Shown: positions 35,669-48,419, counted from the stretch's first letter. The stretch: DNA of 64,000 bases from Cunninghamia lanceolata (GCA_027924645.1 BSBN01001750.1:620001-684000), one strand, 5' to 3'. The notes: generated by a model from the sequence alone, not told the origin. Translations and numbers: made by a program.

Positions 35669-37623
35669 ACATTAATATTTTTTTTTTTGGGTACGTAAGA
35701 GATGAGTTATATTATGATGCAGGAAATTGGCTTGGTCCTTACCAGGTGAGACCACAAAGAGGGGTCTCATCCCCAAGGATAAAAGATTACAATTGACTTA
35801 TACATCCCTGATCAAAATGGACCAATTAAAACACTGTCAACTTGTTCCTATGCCATACTAAGAAACAAACAACTAAAAATTAAAAATTAAACTAAAAATC
35901 AGATCCAGGTGACTTAACGGCTACTGGCATCTATTTTAGCTCCGGATTTGACATCAGGTTGTAATCTGTTCTTGATTTCCACTAGTTTGAGGATGACATT
36001 TTCTTTTCTTTGCTCTAAAATCTTTTGTTTCTCAACACCCATTTTGGAGTAATCATGAAGACGATTACTTTCACAAACCTCCATGCTTTGACCAGTGTTC
36101 CTTTTCTTTTTTTTACTGTTTTCCAATCGCTGCCCCCCGCCATGATCGTAGACCCAGTGCTTTGACTATTCGATGAAGCCGAAATGACCTTGGGAGCGGG
36201 ACAATGAGTGGGAGAGGGACAATGAGAGGTATTACTGCAATGAACAATAGCATCCACCCTACAAGATTCTACCGAAGGGGGTAAATTTTGATCATGCTTT
36301 ATTTATGAAAGAGGCTCATCAATCTTCTCCACCACCTTGTTTCTAGCCAAATTCTTCCCCAAAGACTTGCAGCAAAGATTATTCTTTGGAGAACCACAGC
36401 TCTTGGGAGAGATTGAGATAGAGTAATGCTTGGGGGAGGCATCTTTCCACTAGGAAGCCTCCAATTTTGATTGAGATTTCACTTTTGGACATTCTGTCGC
36501 AATGTGGCCAATTTCGTAACACCTTTTGCACCTGAATAATAAACCTTCATAGTCTAGAGGTTGCAACCATCTATTACCGTTTGCATTCAAAATAATTTTT
36601 GCCGAGAGGGCTTTGGAGGTGTCCACCTCAACCAAAATCCTCGCAAATGAAATTACCAAGAGTGTTGTCGATAGCTGCAAAACAAGACTCAAACCAGTAG
36701 TGAAGGGGGAGATTTGGAAGGCATACCTAGATTGGCATAATAGAAAATGATTCAATGGCCAGATCAAAATTTGGATGCCACGACTTTAGAAGCAGTAAAC
36801 TCTCTCCCCACAACCATGTATGATTGAGAATGGCATTCTTGTCTTTCTTACTATCAAAAATCACTGTAAAGAAACCTTTTGCACTTGGATAAATTACCAG
36901 ATTTTTCTCCATTAAAGGGCTCCATGATTTTGTAATCCAATCATGCAGTACAGGAAGACTGGGCCAACATTGGCTAAACCTACCAATTAACCCATTTTCA
37001 ACAAAAAAATCTTCATTTTCACAAAGTTCTTTCAATAAATTGGTATTGAAATTCAATTCCAGAGGTTTGTCCATACTTTGAATCAGCCTCCTATTGAATG
37101 TACCTAGGGTTCTTGATTTTGATTAGGCCCCAGGTGAAAAAAACTAGATCTAGGGTTTTCTGAAGGGGCACCAGATAGAGAGGCATTCACCCACCTATTG
37201 TTTATACCTGGGTGTTTTGCACCAGATCTGAGTTTCTGAGGCCGACACCATACTGAAAATCTTGTATTGGCACACCATCATCTGACGTCACCCCTTTTAC
37301 ACCATCTAGAAAAGACTTCGCCCTACAAGCCTACAGCAGTGGGGAATCATGGAGAGGAGAAGGCGACTTCGTGGCCTACCTGCCGCCAAGAGAAGCTTCA
37401 AGCTCAGACAAGGAGTTTGAACCAATGGACGAAATGCCCATCAAACCACTCGAAGCAGCCTACGAATTCTTTGCAATGCCATCCGTCGCTGAAGGAGCCA
37501 CCATCGAGGAGGAACCAACAGAAGCATTGCCACACGGAGCAATGGTGACCGAAGAAACCCTAGGGTTAAGAGTAGAAGAAGATTTCGGGAGTTTCTGCAT
37601 TTTCGGTAGCGAACATTAATATT
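35669..37623 (-). mobile_element. Compact LINE carrying only ORF1 (1933 bp plus target duplication)
   Basis: A perfect 11-bp target duplication, ACATTAATATT, lies at 35669-35679 and 37613-37623. On the minus strand the element runs 37612 to 35680 and ends in a short poly(A) (9 T on the plus strand, 35680-35688). ORF1 starts only 12 bases from the 5' end. A 3' tail of about 225 bases follows ORF1, and there is no ORF2. It is thus a complete-looking but non-autonomous LINE, similar in plan to the mammalian half-L1 (HAL1) elements. It could be an internally deleted copy moved by full-length relatives. Confidence 0.85.
35914..37600 (-). pseudogene. LINE ORF1 (DUF4283 plus zinc knuckle), broken
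   Basis: The likely start is the ATG at 37600 (MQKLPKSSSTLNPRV), with an in-frame TAG near 37460 and later frame changes. The DUF4283-type RNA-binding block reads GLIGRFSQCWPSLPVLHDWI then YPSAKGFFTVIFDSKKDKNA and LLLLKSWHPNFD (37074-36740). After a frame change comes ARILVEVDTSKALSAKI and a CCHC zinc knuckle, CKRCYEIGHIATEC (about 36535-36490). A Ser/Pro-rich part and a basic end, WKTVKKRKGTLVKAW and MENSKKKKRNTG, follow in two frames to the stop at 35914. The protein would bind LINE RNA. Confidence 0.8.
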
Positions 37624-38297
37624 ATATTTTATTTATAATAAAATTAAGAAATTATATTTAATTAGATAAATAAATTATATATAATTCCACTCTATCTTAT
37701 CCTAGATAATAAAGTGTGACTATTAACCTAATAAAACTTAATTAATATATCACCTCATTTTAATAAAAAATGTAACACATACAATAAAACATAATTAGTA
37801 ACCTAATATAACCTAGCTCCACTAAAATATCAAACATGAAAAACATTAAAATAATAGTGCATAGCGAAAATCTTTGTCAAAGGGTTTGAGCTCAATTAGT
37901 TATATCACTGACTTTTCAAATTGTGGAGATCCAAGTTTAAATCCCCAGAGTGACATCTAATATAAAATTTGAGTTGTGACTCTTGGACTTCCATTATTGA
38001 CTCCTAGTGTTTTTGCTCTTCAGGAGCTATCTTAGTCTCATTTGTGCTAAGCTTGCTCTTTAGGAACTAATCTTAAATATCAAACAAATGAATGAATTCA
38101 ATGTATGTTCAATCCTCAAAGATAGAGTCCATCCCTAAGATAATTTAAATAATGTTGACTCCTTAATATCTAAAGTAATATTAACACCCAAAAATATCAT
38201 CAATTGTATTACTAGGGCATGGCACATGGAGTATATGTGAATTTTATAAATTTAGAGTTATGTATATTTTAAACAATCTTCTTAAGAATTGTGACGA
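37624..38297. other. No gene
   Basis: AT-rich spacer between the compact LINE and the solo LTR. Nothing recognisable. Confidence 0.5.
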
Positions 38298-39400
38298 TGA
38301 AATTTGTATACCCATGCCAATTCCCCTTTAGTTTTGGGCCCATTTTAAGAGATTATCTTAATACGATTACATAGCAACACATGACACACTTTTGTGCTAA
38401 GTTGGGCTCCTCTCTCAATCCTCAACCACTCTCATTTACTCTTCCATACACAATTCCTAAATACCTATCCTTATCCCTATTCTATTCATATTTATTCTCA
38501 TGCATTTCCATTATTTATTAGCCCACACTTCCATACATTTATCCTTAATTCTGAAATTCCATGTTCCTCATCCTAGGTCATTTCTATTGCATGCGAGATT
38601 GATCTCGCATAATATGGATTTGACTTGAAAACCAAAATTTTAAAATTCAAATTAGTAATTCTTACCCTTTCCTCATAACTATTGGGCATTGACTTGGTAC
38701 ACACGTGTGCGATGATTCATTATGTATTAGCATTTAATTACATTCATTTGACCATTTAAACATATCCAAGGAATCATTCGATTAAGCAATCATTGAATAA
38801 TCATTTTCATTTACAAGGAACAATTCAATTAGAGCATTAAATAATTTAGAATATTGCATGAGAATCAACATCTATATCACTTGGATGCTTTCATGCTATC
38901 TGCTAATCATTTTATGACCATAAAACTAGTCTTTCAAGGGGATTGACCTAGGAGAAATTGGCCCTTGTAATTTGATGATCTCCCCAAGGTATTTTTAAAT
39001 ACTGCCAATTCTTGACAATCAATGCAAAGTAGAGAATTTGGTGAATTATAGAGGAGATATGTACAATACGTCCTACATTAGATCCATGGGTTACAGATCA
39101 TATCTACATGGCATGGAATTGATCCCTAGTCACAAAATCGACTTGCACAATTTTTTGGACCTGCATAGAATTTAGGAACAGATTGCACTTCAAGATCATC
39201 AATTTTCCAACTTGAAACAAATTGATTTAGAAAGATATGGACATTTATATTCTCTCCTTAGATAAAAAACTGAATACTCTAATTCCCTTATATTTAATTT
39301 CTTAAAATAACATTAATTTACATGATTTATCATTCATATCTATCAAATTAATTAATCTACCTTAATTCATACTATATGTTTACATTTTATTGAATTAAAC
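38298..39400 (+). repeat. Solo LTR of the 9711 family
   Basis: Starts TGAAATTTGTATACCCATG and follows the 9711-10819 LTR in order: the Lys-poor AT blocks, CACTTTTGTGCTAAGTTGGGCTC, ATTCATTATGTATTAGCATT and CTTATATTTAATTTC. The right end is eroded and placed only approximately. No internal region or second LTR lies next to it. Its distance from the other copies shows that it is an older or differently evolved member. Confidence 0.75.
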
Positions 39401-40744
39401 TAAATTAAAAAAAAATTAATAATTAATGTTTAAATTTTAGAAATCATTGAATAATTAATTATTTTATAAATAATAAATTGTTAAAAGATTTAAAATGTTC
39501 ATAATAAATAATTTTAAAAAAATTAAGTTAATTTTTAAAAATAAAATGTTTTTTATATTTGTCCAAACTATACACATATAATGGACTCAAATAATTAAGT
39601 TCAAAAATAAAATTATAAAAGAGTTATACTATCAATATAACATAACACAATTTAGACAAGTAGGAAAAACAAATTATTCATTCGGTATCATTTTAAATTT
39701 GAAAGAAAAATATTTTTAATAATTTATTTTTTTAAAAGTTATTATTATTTATTGGTTTGTTAAGATATTATTATTATTATTATGGAGATCATTCTTTATG
39801 GTGTTGGGGGCCTTGCACTTAACAAGACTTAATTCCTGGTGGGCTCATTCAGAACCTTTCAACTTCACTAACAGACCAAGGGTAGGTAATTTATTGTAAT
39901 ATTATTTCATAATTAATTATTACTTTTATATATTACTATGTTTCACTTAATCATTAATAATATTTAAGAATTGAGAATTGAGAATTTTATTTATTTTCCA
40001 TAATTCCTTTATTCTTTACTTTTTAAAGTTTTTATGGGCATCTCTTACCACTTTATATTATTTTAATATGGCAAATTTTCTTTCTATTATTTTTTCTTTT
40101 TTTCTTTATGATGGATTCATAAGTATGATATATAGTTTTTTCTAAAAGCTTTCCAATTGAGTTGTCATACATTGTAGAAATATCATGGCTCTAAAAGATC
40201 ACAGTGTAATCAAAATATATACAATTTGTCCACAAACTCTACATTTCAATATACTATAAAAACCTTGTATACATTGTCTAATAATCTACTACTAGCACTT
40301 GCACCCTTAGAAGGTTCAAGGAATACGCCCGAGGAGTTTAGAAAAATTTATGGAGTAAATTTTTTTTTTAATTTTTACGGCGTGAGACAATTCTGAGAAC
40401 TATAATGTTCACATATAAAAGCCTATCAACTAATTATCATTGTCTAATAATCTACTATTATCAATTTACCCTTAACTTAAAACAACTTTTTTCTTTTCTT
40501 TTTTTGATTAGATGGTTTACATCAAACCCACATAATTATTTATCTATAAACCTTTGAATAACTTACCAACTAGAAGTCAATTATTCAAAAACCTAAACCC
40601 CCATTTATCCTCCTCTAATCAAAATTACCAATTCTCCTCCCAAAAACAAAAATTAAAAAATTCAACAATTTATCAATTGCTTTTGTTTTTCATCCCTAAA
40701 TAAAATTACCAATAATATTATTTATTATTTATTAAAAATTAGCA
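39401..40744. other. AT-rich spacer, no gene
   Basis: Long A/T runs, including a short (TTA)n at about 39769-39782. No coding sequence or terminal repeats were seen. Confidence 0.5.
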
Positions 40745-41190
40745 GAACCTCTGGAGTCGTGACAATTTTAACTATATTTATTCACATCTGGGCGAATTGG
40801 TGACAGCGTACTCTCTTTTTTCACCATATCGAGCTGTCTGCAGTAAATTTCTCACTTACCAATCCGTGAGCGAGCAGTTTTACCATTTACGTCGAGCTTT
40901 TTCACTCTCACCTGGCAGGCAGGGTGAAAAGGGGTAAAACTGTCACTGTCATATGTACAAAATGTACGGGAACATTTTAACATCCGGCCCGGCAGTCGGG
41001 ATTTCGGAAACCGTAAAGTTTTTGCACTGTACGCCAGGAACCGAGATTTTTTTTTTATATTAAACTCCCGCCATGTGCTCCCATGCGGGACGGTCAGGAT
41101 TCTCTGCACCCTCATCTGTGACCGTACGATGAGCGAAGCTGCACAATCTTTAGTCACATGCGTTCACGAGGTTTTGTGCGGGCATTAAAT
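40745..41190. promoter_or_regulatory. CpG-dense island in AT-rich DNA
   Basis: I count roughly 28 CpG in about 450 bases, while both flanks have very few. It has short inverted motifs such as CCCGCCATG...CATGCGGG (about 41066-41090) and GTACAAAATGTAC (about 40957). The minus strand has a 101-codon ATG frame (41157-40852) that I do not recognise. An unmethylated promoter, or the relic of a GC-rich insertion, are both possible. Confidence 0.35.
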
Positions 41191-41410
41191 TTGGTAAATA
41201 ATTGTCGTCTTGTGAAGTACCTTATTTTATAGGAAAACAACGTGTACACGTCTTCTTTATGGGTTTCATGTTGTTTTTGGAACTTTTTTTTCATTGGGAG
41301 GAGCGTAATTTTTGGGGGTTATTTTCTCCAATGAAGAAAAAAGTGCATTCCATCACAATCAGTCTACCACTAGGGCTTACAATCAATCAAGATAGGTCAA
41401 TCTAGGATAC

Positions 41411-41635
41411 ATTAAGATTCAAGCCCTTCACATGAATGCAACCACAAACATGGGCATTAAGATTCAAACCCTTTACATGAATGTAACCACAAACATGGGC
41501 ATTAAGATTCAAGCCTTTCATATAAGTGCAACCACAAACATGGGCATTGAGATTCAAGTCCTTCACATGAGTGCAACCACAAACATGGGCATTAAGATTC
41601 AAGCCCTTCACATGAGTGCAATCATAGGCATTCTT
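41411..41635 (+). repeat. 45-bp minisatellite, five units
   Basis: Units start ATTAAGATTCAA at 41411, 41456, 41501, 41546 and 41591, exactly 45 bases apart and only slightly diverged. Because 45 is divisible by three, several frames stay open and give 15-residue repeats on both strands (for example NMGIKIQ on plus and GLNLNAHVCG on minus). I see no sign that either is a gene. Confidence 0.93.
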
Positions 41636-41759
41636 AGAAGGTGATCTTGACTCTCTTGTTATGCACTAAGCTACTTAAACACTACTTGGTCCTCAAATCT
41701 CTCCTTGCCCTTAATTATTTATTTTCAATATTTATGTTCCAAAAAATGTTCTTCTTCGA

Positions 41760-42660
41760 TGTGGGAAGTGAAGTTAGCAAATGGATGAAATTCAGTAGTA
41801 AGGCAATGTCCCGCAAAGGGGTTGAGAAGAATGTAGGAAACTGATGAAGGACCAGATATGGGAATAGAGGTAGAAATATCTAGTTTGGGAGGGAAATTCC
41901 AAAAAATGCTAAGTGAAGGAATTGGAGAGAGGAAAGGGAATAGGATAAATGTGGAAACGGAACGGAGGATTGGATGTCAAAAAATGATGGGAGAATCAGA
42001 TGAAGGTCAAGAGGTGAACATATCCGATATGGAAGGGAAATTCTACAAATAGGAAAGGAAGGCAAATTGAAGAATGCAAAAAAAAGGATAAAGGTTAGGA
42101 TGAATATGGGAAATGAAGGGGGAACCAGATGTGGATATTGAAACTTGAAATATGAAGTTCAGTAGCCAATCAAAAACTTGCAAAATGAAGGAAATAGACA
42201 TCATGAAAAAAGACCAAGGACTTAATGGAATCTGCATAACTTTTAGGTGGAAAAGGAAGTGAATACATGATATGGAATGAAGGGTGGAATGTCCGATAGC
42301 ATGTCAAGATTATGCAAAAGAGAAAATGAAGGGAAATAAAAAGGAACGAAGGGCATGATGAAATCCAAAGGGATTTCATGCGAAACAGGAGGTAGATATC
42401 ATATGTGGGAAGAACATAATTCATCTGGTAGGTGACAAAACTTTTGCAAACTTGAAGTAACATTGGAAAAAGACTTAGAACTTCCCAGACTTAGAATCTT
42501 CATTTGATTTTTGACAATTTCAACACATGATGGGAACATGGGGATGGCAAAAGGCAATTCTAAGGCAAGATTTGACCAAGGGAAGATCCACTTGAAATTT
42601 CTTAGATTGGTTATAAATGGTGGGTTAAAACAGAGCAAGTGCACAAAGGGGAAGTAGACT
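41760..42660 (+). other. Strand-biased purine-rich region, no gene
   Basis: About 900 bases with strong A+G excess on the plus strand, full of GGAAATGAAGG-like words in loose, irregular repetition. Short open frames on both strands follow from the bias. Possibly the non-coding interior or LTR of an old element. Confidence 0.4.
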
Positions 42661-45546
42661 TAAGATTTTTTGAATTTTAAATTTGGGTCCCAACAACAAC
42701 AAAAAGGTAATTGATGGAGGGGCCTCTGCGAATCAATTATCTCTATGGTTGTGTAGGGGCAATGTGGTAGTGATGTGTGGCACTTTAAGAAAGTGATCAT
42801 CAATAGGTAGAGGTGGGAATTCGTCTATTAGCTCTAGCTCTATGATTAAGTCAATGGGAAATCCCTCAACTTCAACGAGGAATTCAATAAGATCATCATT
42901 GATTGTTGGGGGAAGGAGAATTAGAATTCCTTCTTTTATCCATTTTTGGGCAAGATTGCATGGGAATCCTAGGCTCATAGATGTGTAGGAACCCAAGTTG
43001 TTCTAATCTAATATGTTTGGTTTATTTTTATATTCTAATGTTTTTTGGGTTTTTATTTAATAAAATTGTCGGAACATCACTAATGTGCCAAAATGTGTGG
43101 GTAAGTCAAGTCAAGTGTTTGTAGATCACATATAGAAAATGGTAGGCTTTCAAAAATATACTTTAGGTATACCAAATATGATTGTCCAAAGTTAGGGCAA
43201 TAGTAATAAAAAGCTTGAACTCTCAATCAAGAGATGTGTAAATAGATTTATAATAAATGGATGAGTACCCAAAAAAACAAACATCGCGATTCTAGGATTA
43301 ATAGGCCTTTGAGGGGATGATTTTGACAAAGTAGAGCTGAAATATAAAATCACAACTCAATAGAGGAGAAAGATAGAGTCTCCTAAAGTGATGAGGGTTG
43401 AAATATTGAATTCTAGCTTTGTAGAAGGACAAAGTCTTTTCTCTTCAATTTAGACCACTTGAGAGTTTTGTAATGGCCTAGAGCTTAGAATATCTTAAAA
43501 TGATTCAAAATAAATCACAAAAACATTAACAAATACACAAATAATCCTACATAAATCCAAATTAATATGAACAAATATTAACCCAAACACACACAAGACT
43601 AATCTTAATAAAGTAATATAAACTATTTAAAGCAAAAAATTAATTATAAAATCAAACAAAGCAACTAACAAACTAACCTATCCACTTTATAGGTTTAGTT
43701 CTTGCAAAATTAGAGTAGAATAAAGTAAAACAAAGATGAAATTATTGATTATAAGCCTCAGATAATCACAAAGTGTCCTAATTCTTTCAATCTGGTTGCT
43801 CCTCTAGCTTGAGTGCAAAGTAGTGCTTGTAGAGTTGGGTAATCAATGTTGTACAAAAACCTATACGAAGTTGGAGAAAAGGGAGGAAGCTTAGAATGGC
43901 TCTAATGGTGAAAGGGGCAAGTTACAAAACTTTGGAGATGTAAAAATGCTTAATTTTGTGTTTGAGGACTTGCCAAAATGAGGTAAGAATGGGGTTTTTG
44001 AGGTGCAAGGGGTCAAGAATTGGTTTGAGTTACAAGATGTGAAGATGTGGGTTTGGTGTTACAAATCAATTGGAAAGGTGAAACACCACAAACTTCTATT
44101 TTTGTTATTTAATAGTGATGAAACTGCTAGTGTCGATAGTGAGGTTGTTTTGTAACGATTAGGGTGAAACAAATCTATCTTGTTGAAAGTATAACCACTA
44201 GGTTGGTTACAAAATCATCATGACAATTTGAAAATTATTGGGGTAGTTACATAACTTCCACTTGTTGAAAAACAATAGTTGCACCATAGGTGGACAACAC
44301 TTAGAATTTGGCTAGTGAAATCTTGGGAAAGGTTGCACTAAGGCTAAGGGAGGTCCTAGGGGCATGCTAGGAGTATGTAAGAGAGTCCTGTGGGTATAGG
44401 ACTCTAGGGGATGGAAAAGCAACCATTTAATCAATGTGTGCTATAAAGCATTTTCTGTGGGATATACTACATCATTAGACATGAAATGTTGGCCCAAGAA
44501 CTATGATGTGCAAATTTAGGTACTTAATAGGTCTTTATTGATGATGTCTTTACATGTTATGCATTCAAATAGTGGAATGTTGTTGTGCATGATGATGTGT
44601 AAATTGTTGTTGGCAATACCACTATGTAGGGTGAGAGTGACACGTCTACATGCCTACACAAAGTTCCTTCTATGTGGGGCATTGAGAAGTGTCAACCTAT
44701 TGATGCACTACACACTACTAGGGGCATGTGGATTTCTTGCTAAACTAGTTATTTGTTTGCAAGTGGAACCACTTGAACTACTACATACAGGGAGTGATGT
44801 AGATACTTCATTGATGTTGGACTAGGGTGAGAAGAGTATAACACCTTATTTACTTGTGCGACTTCTAATGTAGTCTAAACTAGTGTTTCATGGTCTCATC
44901 TCCATGTAGAGGGGATAAATGATGCCTTGGTTGTCCTTATCAAGACATTGGTCTTCATAGCCTATTTTATTTAATAGCTTGGAACCAATTTTTTTGGTGT
45001 GTTTCTTAAAATTTCCAAAAAAGTTTATTGAATCAATCATGAGGATTGCCAGGGGCTTAGTCTATTCTCATATTTCACCATTTGTGCATCATAAGTCTTG
45101 AATGGACCTGGTGGTGCACTATTGTCTAATTGATTAAGCATTGGGAACTATATGAACTTAGACTCAAGTCACACAAGTTCCTCTTCTTTTGTTGAGAGCT
45201 CCTATTATAGCTTATTCATGGCTTGGAAAATACCTTCTAAGATAGGGTCAATGAATTGAGTATTGTGCACTATGAGTTCTATTAGCCACTCTATGATAAG
45301 ATTGAAGCTTTCTCCTTTTATTGGAAAGTATCTTGTAACTGTTGATTTTAGCATTGGAGATGTTGGATTTCCTTGAGTAGACATTGTTCTCATCTAGAGA
45401 TACTAATAGGGATTCTTTCATCCGGGGGTTATGCACTTTATTGCTTTTCTTACCCATGACTGCAATAGTGAAGATATACATGTTTTTGATACCAAATCCA
45501 TGACTTGATGTAGATACTAATGACAAGTGGTATAATACACTTCCCG
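42661..45546 (-). other. Probable remains of a minus-strand LTR element
   Basis: Downstream (minus sense) of the primer-binding site at 45547-45557, so it should be the interior of an element. A frame at 45460-45250 begins MGKKSNKVHNPRMKES and could be a gag start, but I recognise no domain. A frame at 42996-42733 is acidic and Leu/Pro-rich and not recognised. The rest is AT-rich and unread. Confidence 0.3.
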
Positions 45547-45557
45547 CTCTGATACCA
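45547..45557 (-). promoter_or_regulatory. Primer-binding site for initiator-tRNA-Met type priming
   Basis: The minus strand reads GGTATCAGAGC, complementary to the 3' end of plant initiator tRNA-Met and the standard primer site of many plant LTR elements. It is preceded by GGATCATT, as expected after an LTR end in CA. The LTR would lie at 45560 upward, perhaps to about 46094. No partner LTR was found. Confidence 0.65.
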
Positions 45558-46789
45558 ATGATCCATGCCAAGCCTAGATAATGCACAGAGGATAATTGAC
45601 AAATTATTTAGGTGATGGAGATCACTTAAACAAAATTGTAGATCTTGTAGAACACACAATAGGGTCTTAAAAATAAGATGTGGAATAACTATTACACATT
45701 TACTATAATGAGAGGCTAGAAATGAAGTTACTTCTATTTAACAAAAAAATTGGGAAAAGTACATATGTGTCTAAAGTTCAACAAGGTTGAGAATATGAAT
45801 TCTCATGATTATAAAGGGGACAACACATCCTATCTAATTTTCCTAAACTATAATATATTTGATACTAAATACTCGAAGCATGTTGAAATCTATCTTTCAC
45901 TAATTGGTTCTCCTCTCTAGGGATGCTTACAAATAGTGTGGGTAGGAAAAAAGATTCTTGTGACTAGAAAGTGGTAATACATCACTATTTTGTAAATGAG
46001 TATATAGTATTCATCCTTGTCCTAAATGTGAGGGGTTGCATGGATATATAAAATATATTAGAGTTACAAAACAAGAAGCAAAATGTAATGCCTCATCTTG
46101 AATTGTCAACCTTCCAAATGTATGCTAATTGTGTTTTTTGAAGGTTGGAATTCTATTTCAGGGTTGATGTCATCCACATGTATAATTTTTTTAAAGCCAC
46201 CAAGTGTGTGCACAAAAATATGCACACTCATGCATGGTAGTGCATGAAGGACAATGCATAAAGTTATGTGCGATGACACACAATGACAAGGAATTGTATG
46301 AGGTCATGCGTGGTGGCATACGATGACAAGTGTTTCACAAAGCATTATAGGTGCTTGTGTAGGAGTGTAAAGGGGGCTATTGAGATTTGTGTGATAGCAT
46401 GCAAAGTAAGGTAGGTGCTTGTGTGACGTGCAAAGGGATGTTGAAGCTTGTGTAGTGATATTGCATGATGCTTCTAAGTTCCTACATGTGCTCTGCAACC
46501 TTGGAGTGTTCTAATCAAGTAAAGCATCCAATTGGGAACAATTAACTATGAGGGCATTGATTGAGTGTGAGCCATTTCAATGGCACTAGTCAACTTAAGA
46601 AATTGTAATGGTCTTCATGTTGTGCATCTAACACTAATGTGTTGCACTTATCTACTCATCTAGGGAATGCCTATCAAAATGCACAGATGTGGCACAAAAG
46701 AAATCTAATTGCAACCAAGAATTGCTAAGTTATGTAATTAGGTAGAAGTCCTTGAGGGACCCCCTTATGCTCAAATCATTATGGAGGAA
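45558..46789. other. No gene; possible LTR of a minus-strand element
   Basis: The first part may be the LTR ending at the primer-binding site. From 46180 to 46450 there are irregular repeats of GCATGRTGGCATACGATGACAAG and GTGTGAYGTGCAAAG type words. Nothing coding recognised. Confidence 0.35.
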
Positions 46790-47300
46790 AATGATAACTA
46801 ATTTGAATTTTAGTTCAAAATATTACCCATAGACTGATGGAAAAACACAAGTAGTAAACACGAGTTTTGACAAACTTGTTAAGATGTTTGAGAGGTGAAA
46901 AGATAGGAAATTGGGATATAGTGTTAGAACAAAGAGTTTGGACACAATAATTCAATAAATAAGAGTACAAGGAAAGCACCATTTTAGATAGCGATTGGTT
47001 AGAATCCAAGAAATGTATCAAAATTGAAAGATATGAGAGATGAACAGAGTGTTGAAGTAGAAGATTTTGCATATCATATGAAATAATTACATGAGAATGG
47101 TAGGTATAAGGAAAAGGCTAATAAGAAGATAAGACATAAGGAGTACGAGGTTGGAAATAAATTAATGGTATATTTGGGGAAAATGAGATTTTCATAAGGT
47201 GCATATAATAAACTAAAGATGAATATGTTTTACTTACTAAAAAAATTAAATGATAGTTTTAGTATTTTAGAAAAAGAGGAAGAGTAGAATTTATCCTAGA
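46790..47300 (+). pseudogene. Ty3/Gypsy integrase C-terminal fragment
   Basis: Reads FSSKYYP, a stop, TDGKTQVVNTSFDKLVKMFE (about 46810-46895), then VEDFAYHMK (about 47060), GRYKEKANKK and YEVGNKLMVYLGKMRFS (about 47145-47195), GAYNKLK and LNDSFSIL. This is the order of the integrase end and GPY/F-like module of Gypsy elements. Several stops and frame changes. No other part of the element was found nearby. Confidence 0.75.
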
Positions 47301-48419
47301 AACCCTCCAAAGAGAGAAAAACCATACTAATCAATAGTGGAAAATACCTACTACCTTTATTATGTAGTAAATGGCATGTATAATGAATATGCAAATGAAA
47401 TGGACACAATTTACCCCTTGCTCTGTAGTTATATATTTCCCTTGTTTTCCTTATGCTTCTACGTTCATTTCCTTTTACCTCTCATTTAAAAAATACAACA
47501 CATAATTGTTCTCCTTAATTCTGAAAGAGAAGTACAACATATAATTGTCCTCCCTTGCTTGCTTAAACCGAAGATTACGTTCCATATATATAGAAATGAA
47601 GATACATGTGTGACCTCTCATCTCCCTTTTGGAAATGGAAGAGACGGTGTATATCTTTTCTCCTCCCTTTTGTGGCTTTCCACCTCCCTTTGATGAAAAT
47701 GACAAAACAACACATTCCTCTCGTCTTCGAAGGTGATAAAACAGGTAAGACAAATTTGAACGTCCACTTCTCTAAAATGTCCATGTTTATTTTATTTTAT
47801 TTTCTTTCGTGATCCATACCATGCAAGCTCATAAAGAAATTTGATTCCAATAATGCTTACTTGGTTTTAAATTGTTTTTAATAAAAAATGTGTACTATAT
47901 TAGTACATGACATCTCAAATTATAAAAGTTCCATAACGTTCAACTCATAATTTATATTAACTAGAGCACATTATAGAAGAACGACATCAGTTTAGACTTT
48001 TCTTTATAAGACAAGGACACTCGTGTGAACTTTCTCTATATATGTATAATTTTAATTTTTAAAATGATATTTAAATTATAATAATTATTTTTTATTTATA
48101 TAATTTCAAATCTTTTGTTGCTATATCTTTGCTTTTTAAAGTTAGTGGGACAAACTCTGATAATGTTGATTGCTTTTTGGATGAATAATTAAAGGAAGGT
48201 ACTTACTTTTTCTTCCACCATTAGTCATTCAAAATGTTTGTACATTGTTGTAAGGAAAATAAAACGCTTTAAATGTTTTATATAAATGATTTAGCCTAAT
48301 AAATAAATGTAAACAATTAAATATAATTAATTTAAACTAATTTTAAAGTTAGGTAGATAAACAATACTAAATATTTAAAAAGTAAATAAGAGAATAAATG
48401 TGTTTAGTTTTATGAATAG
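47301..48419. other. AT-rich spacer, no gene
   Basis: Contains a loose repeat of TACAACAYATAATTGTYCTCC (near 47495 and 47535) and long AT runs after 47830. Short overlapping minus-strand frames at 47475-47784 are not recognised. Confidence 0.4.

Noticed and set aside
37267..37619. Plus-strand open frames at the start of the compact LINE
   Set aside because: They are antisense shadows of the LINE ORF1 start on the minus strand.
41402..41644. Open frames on both strands over the minisatellite
   Set aside because: The 45-base period keeps any stop-free unit open. There is no start context or domain to support a gene.
44538..44825. A 95-codon plus-strand open frame
   Set aside because: Met/Leu-rich, no domain, and located in the likely interior of a minus-strand element.
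47475..47812. Overlapping short open frames on both strands
   Set aside because: No domain, no consistent start context and a locally repetitive composition.
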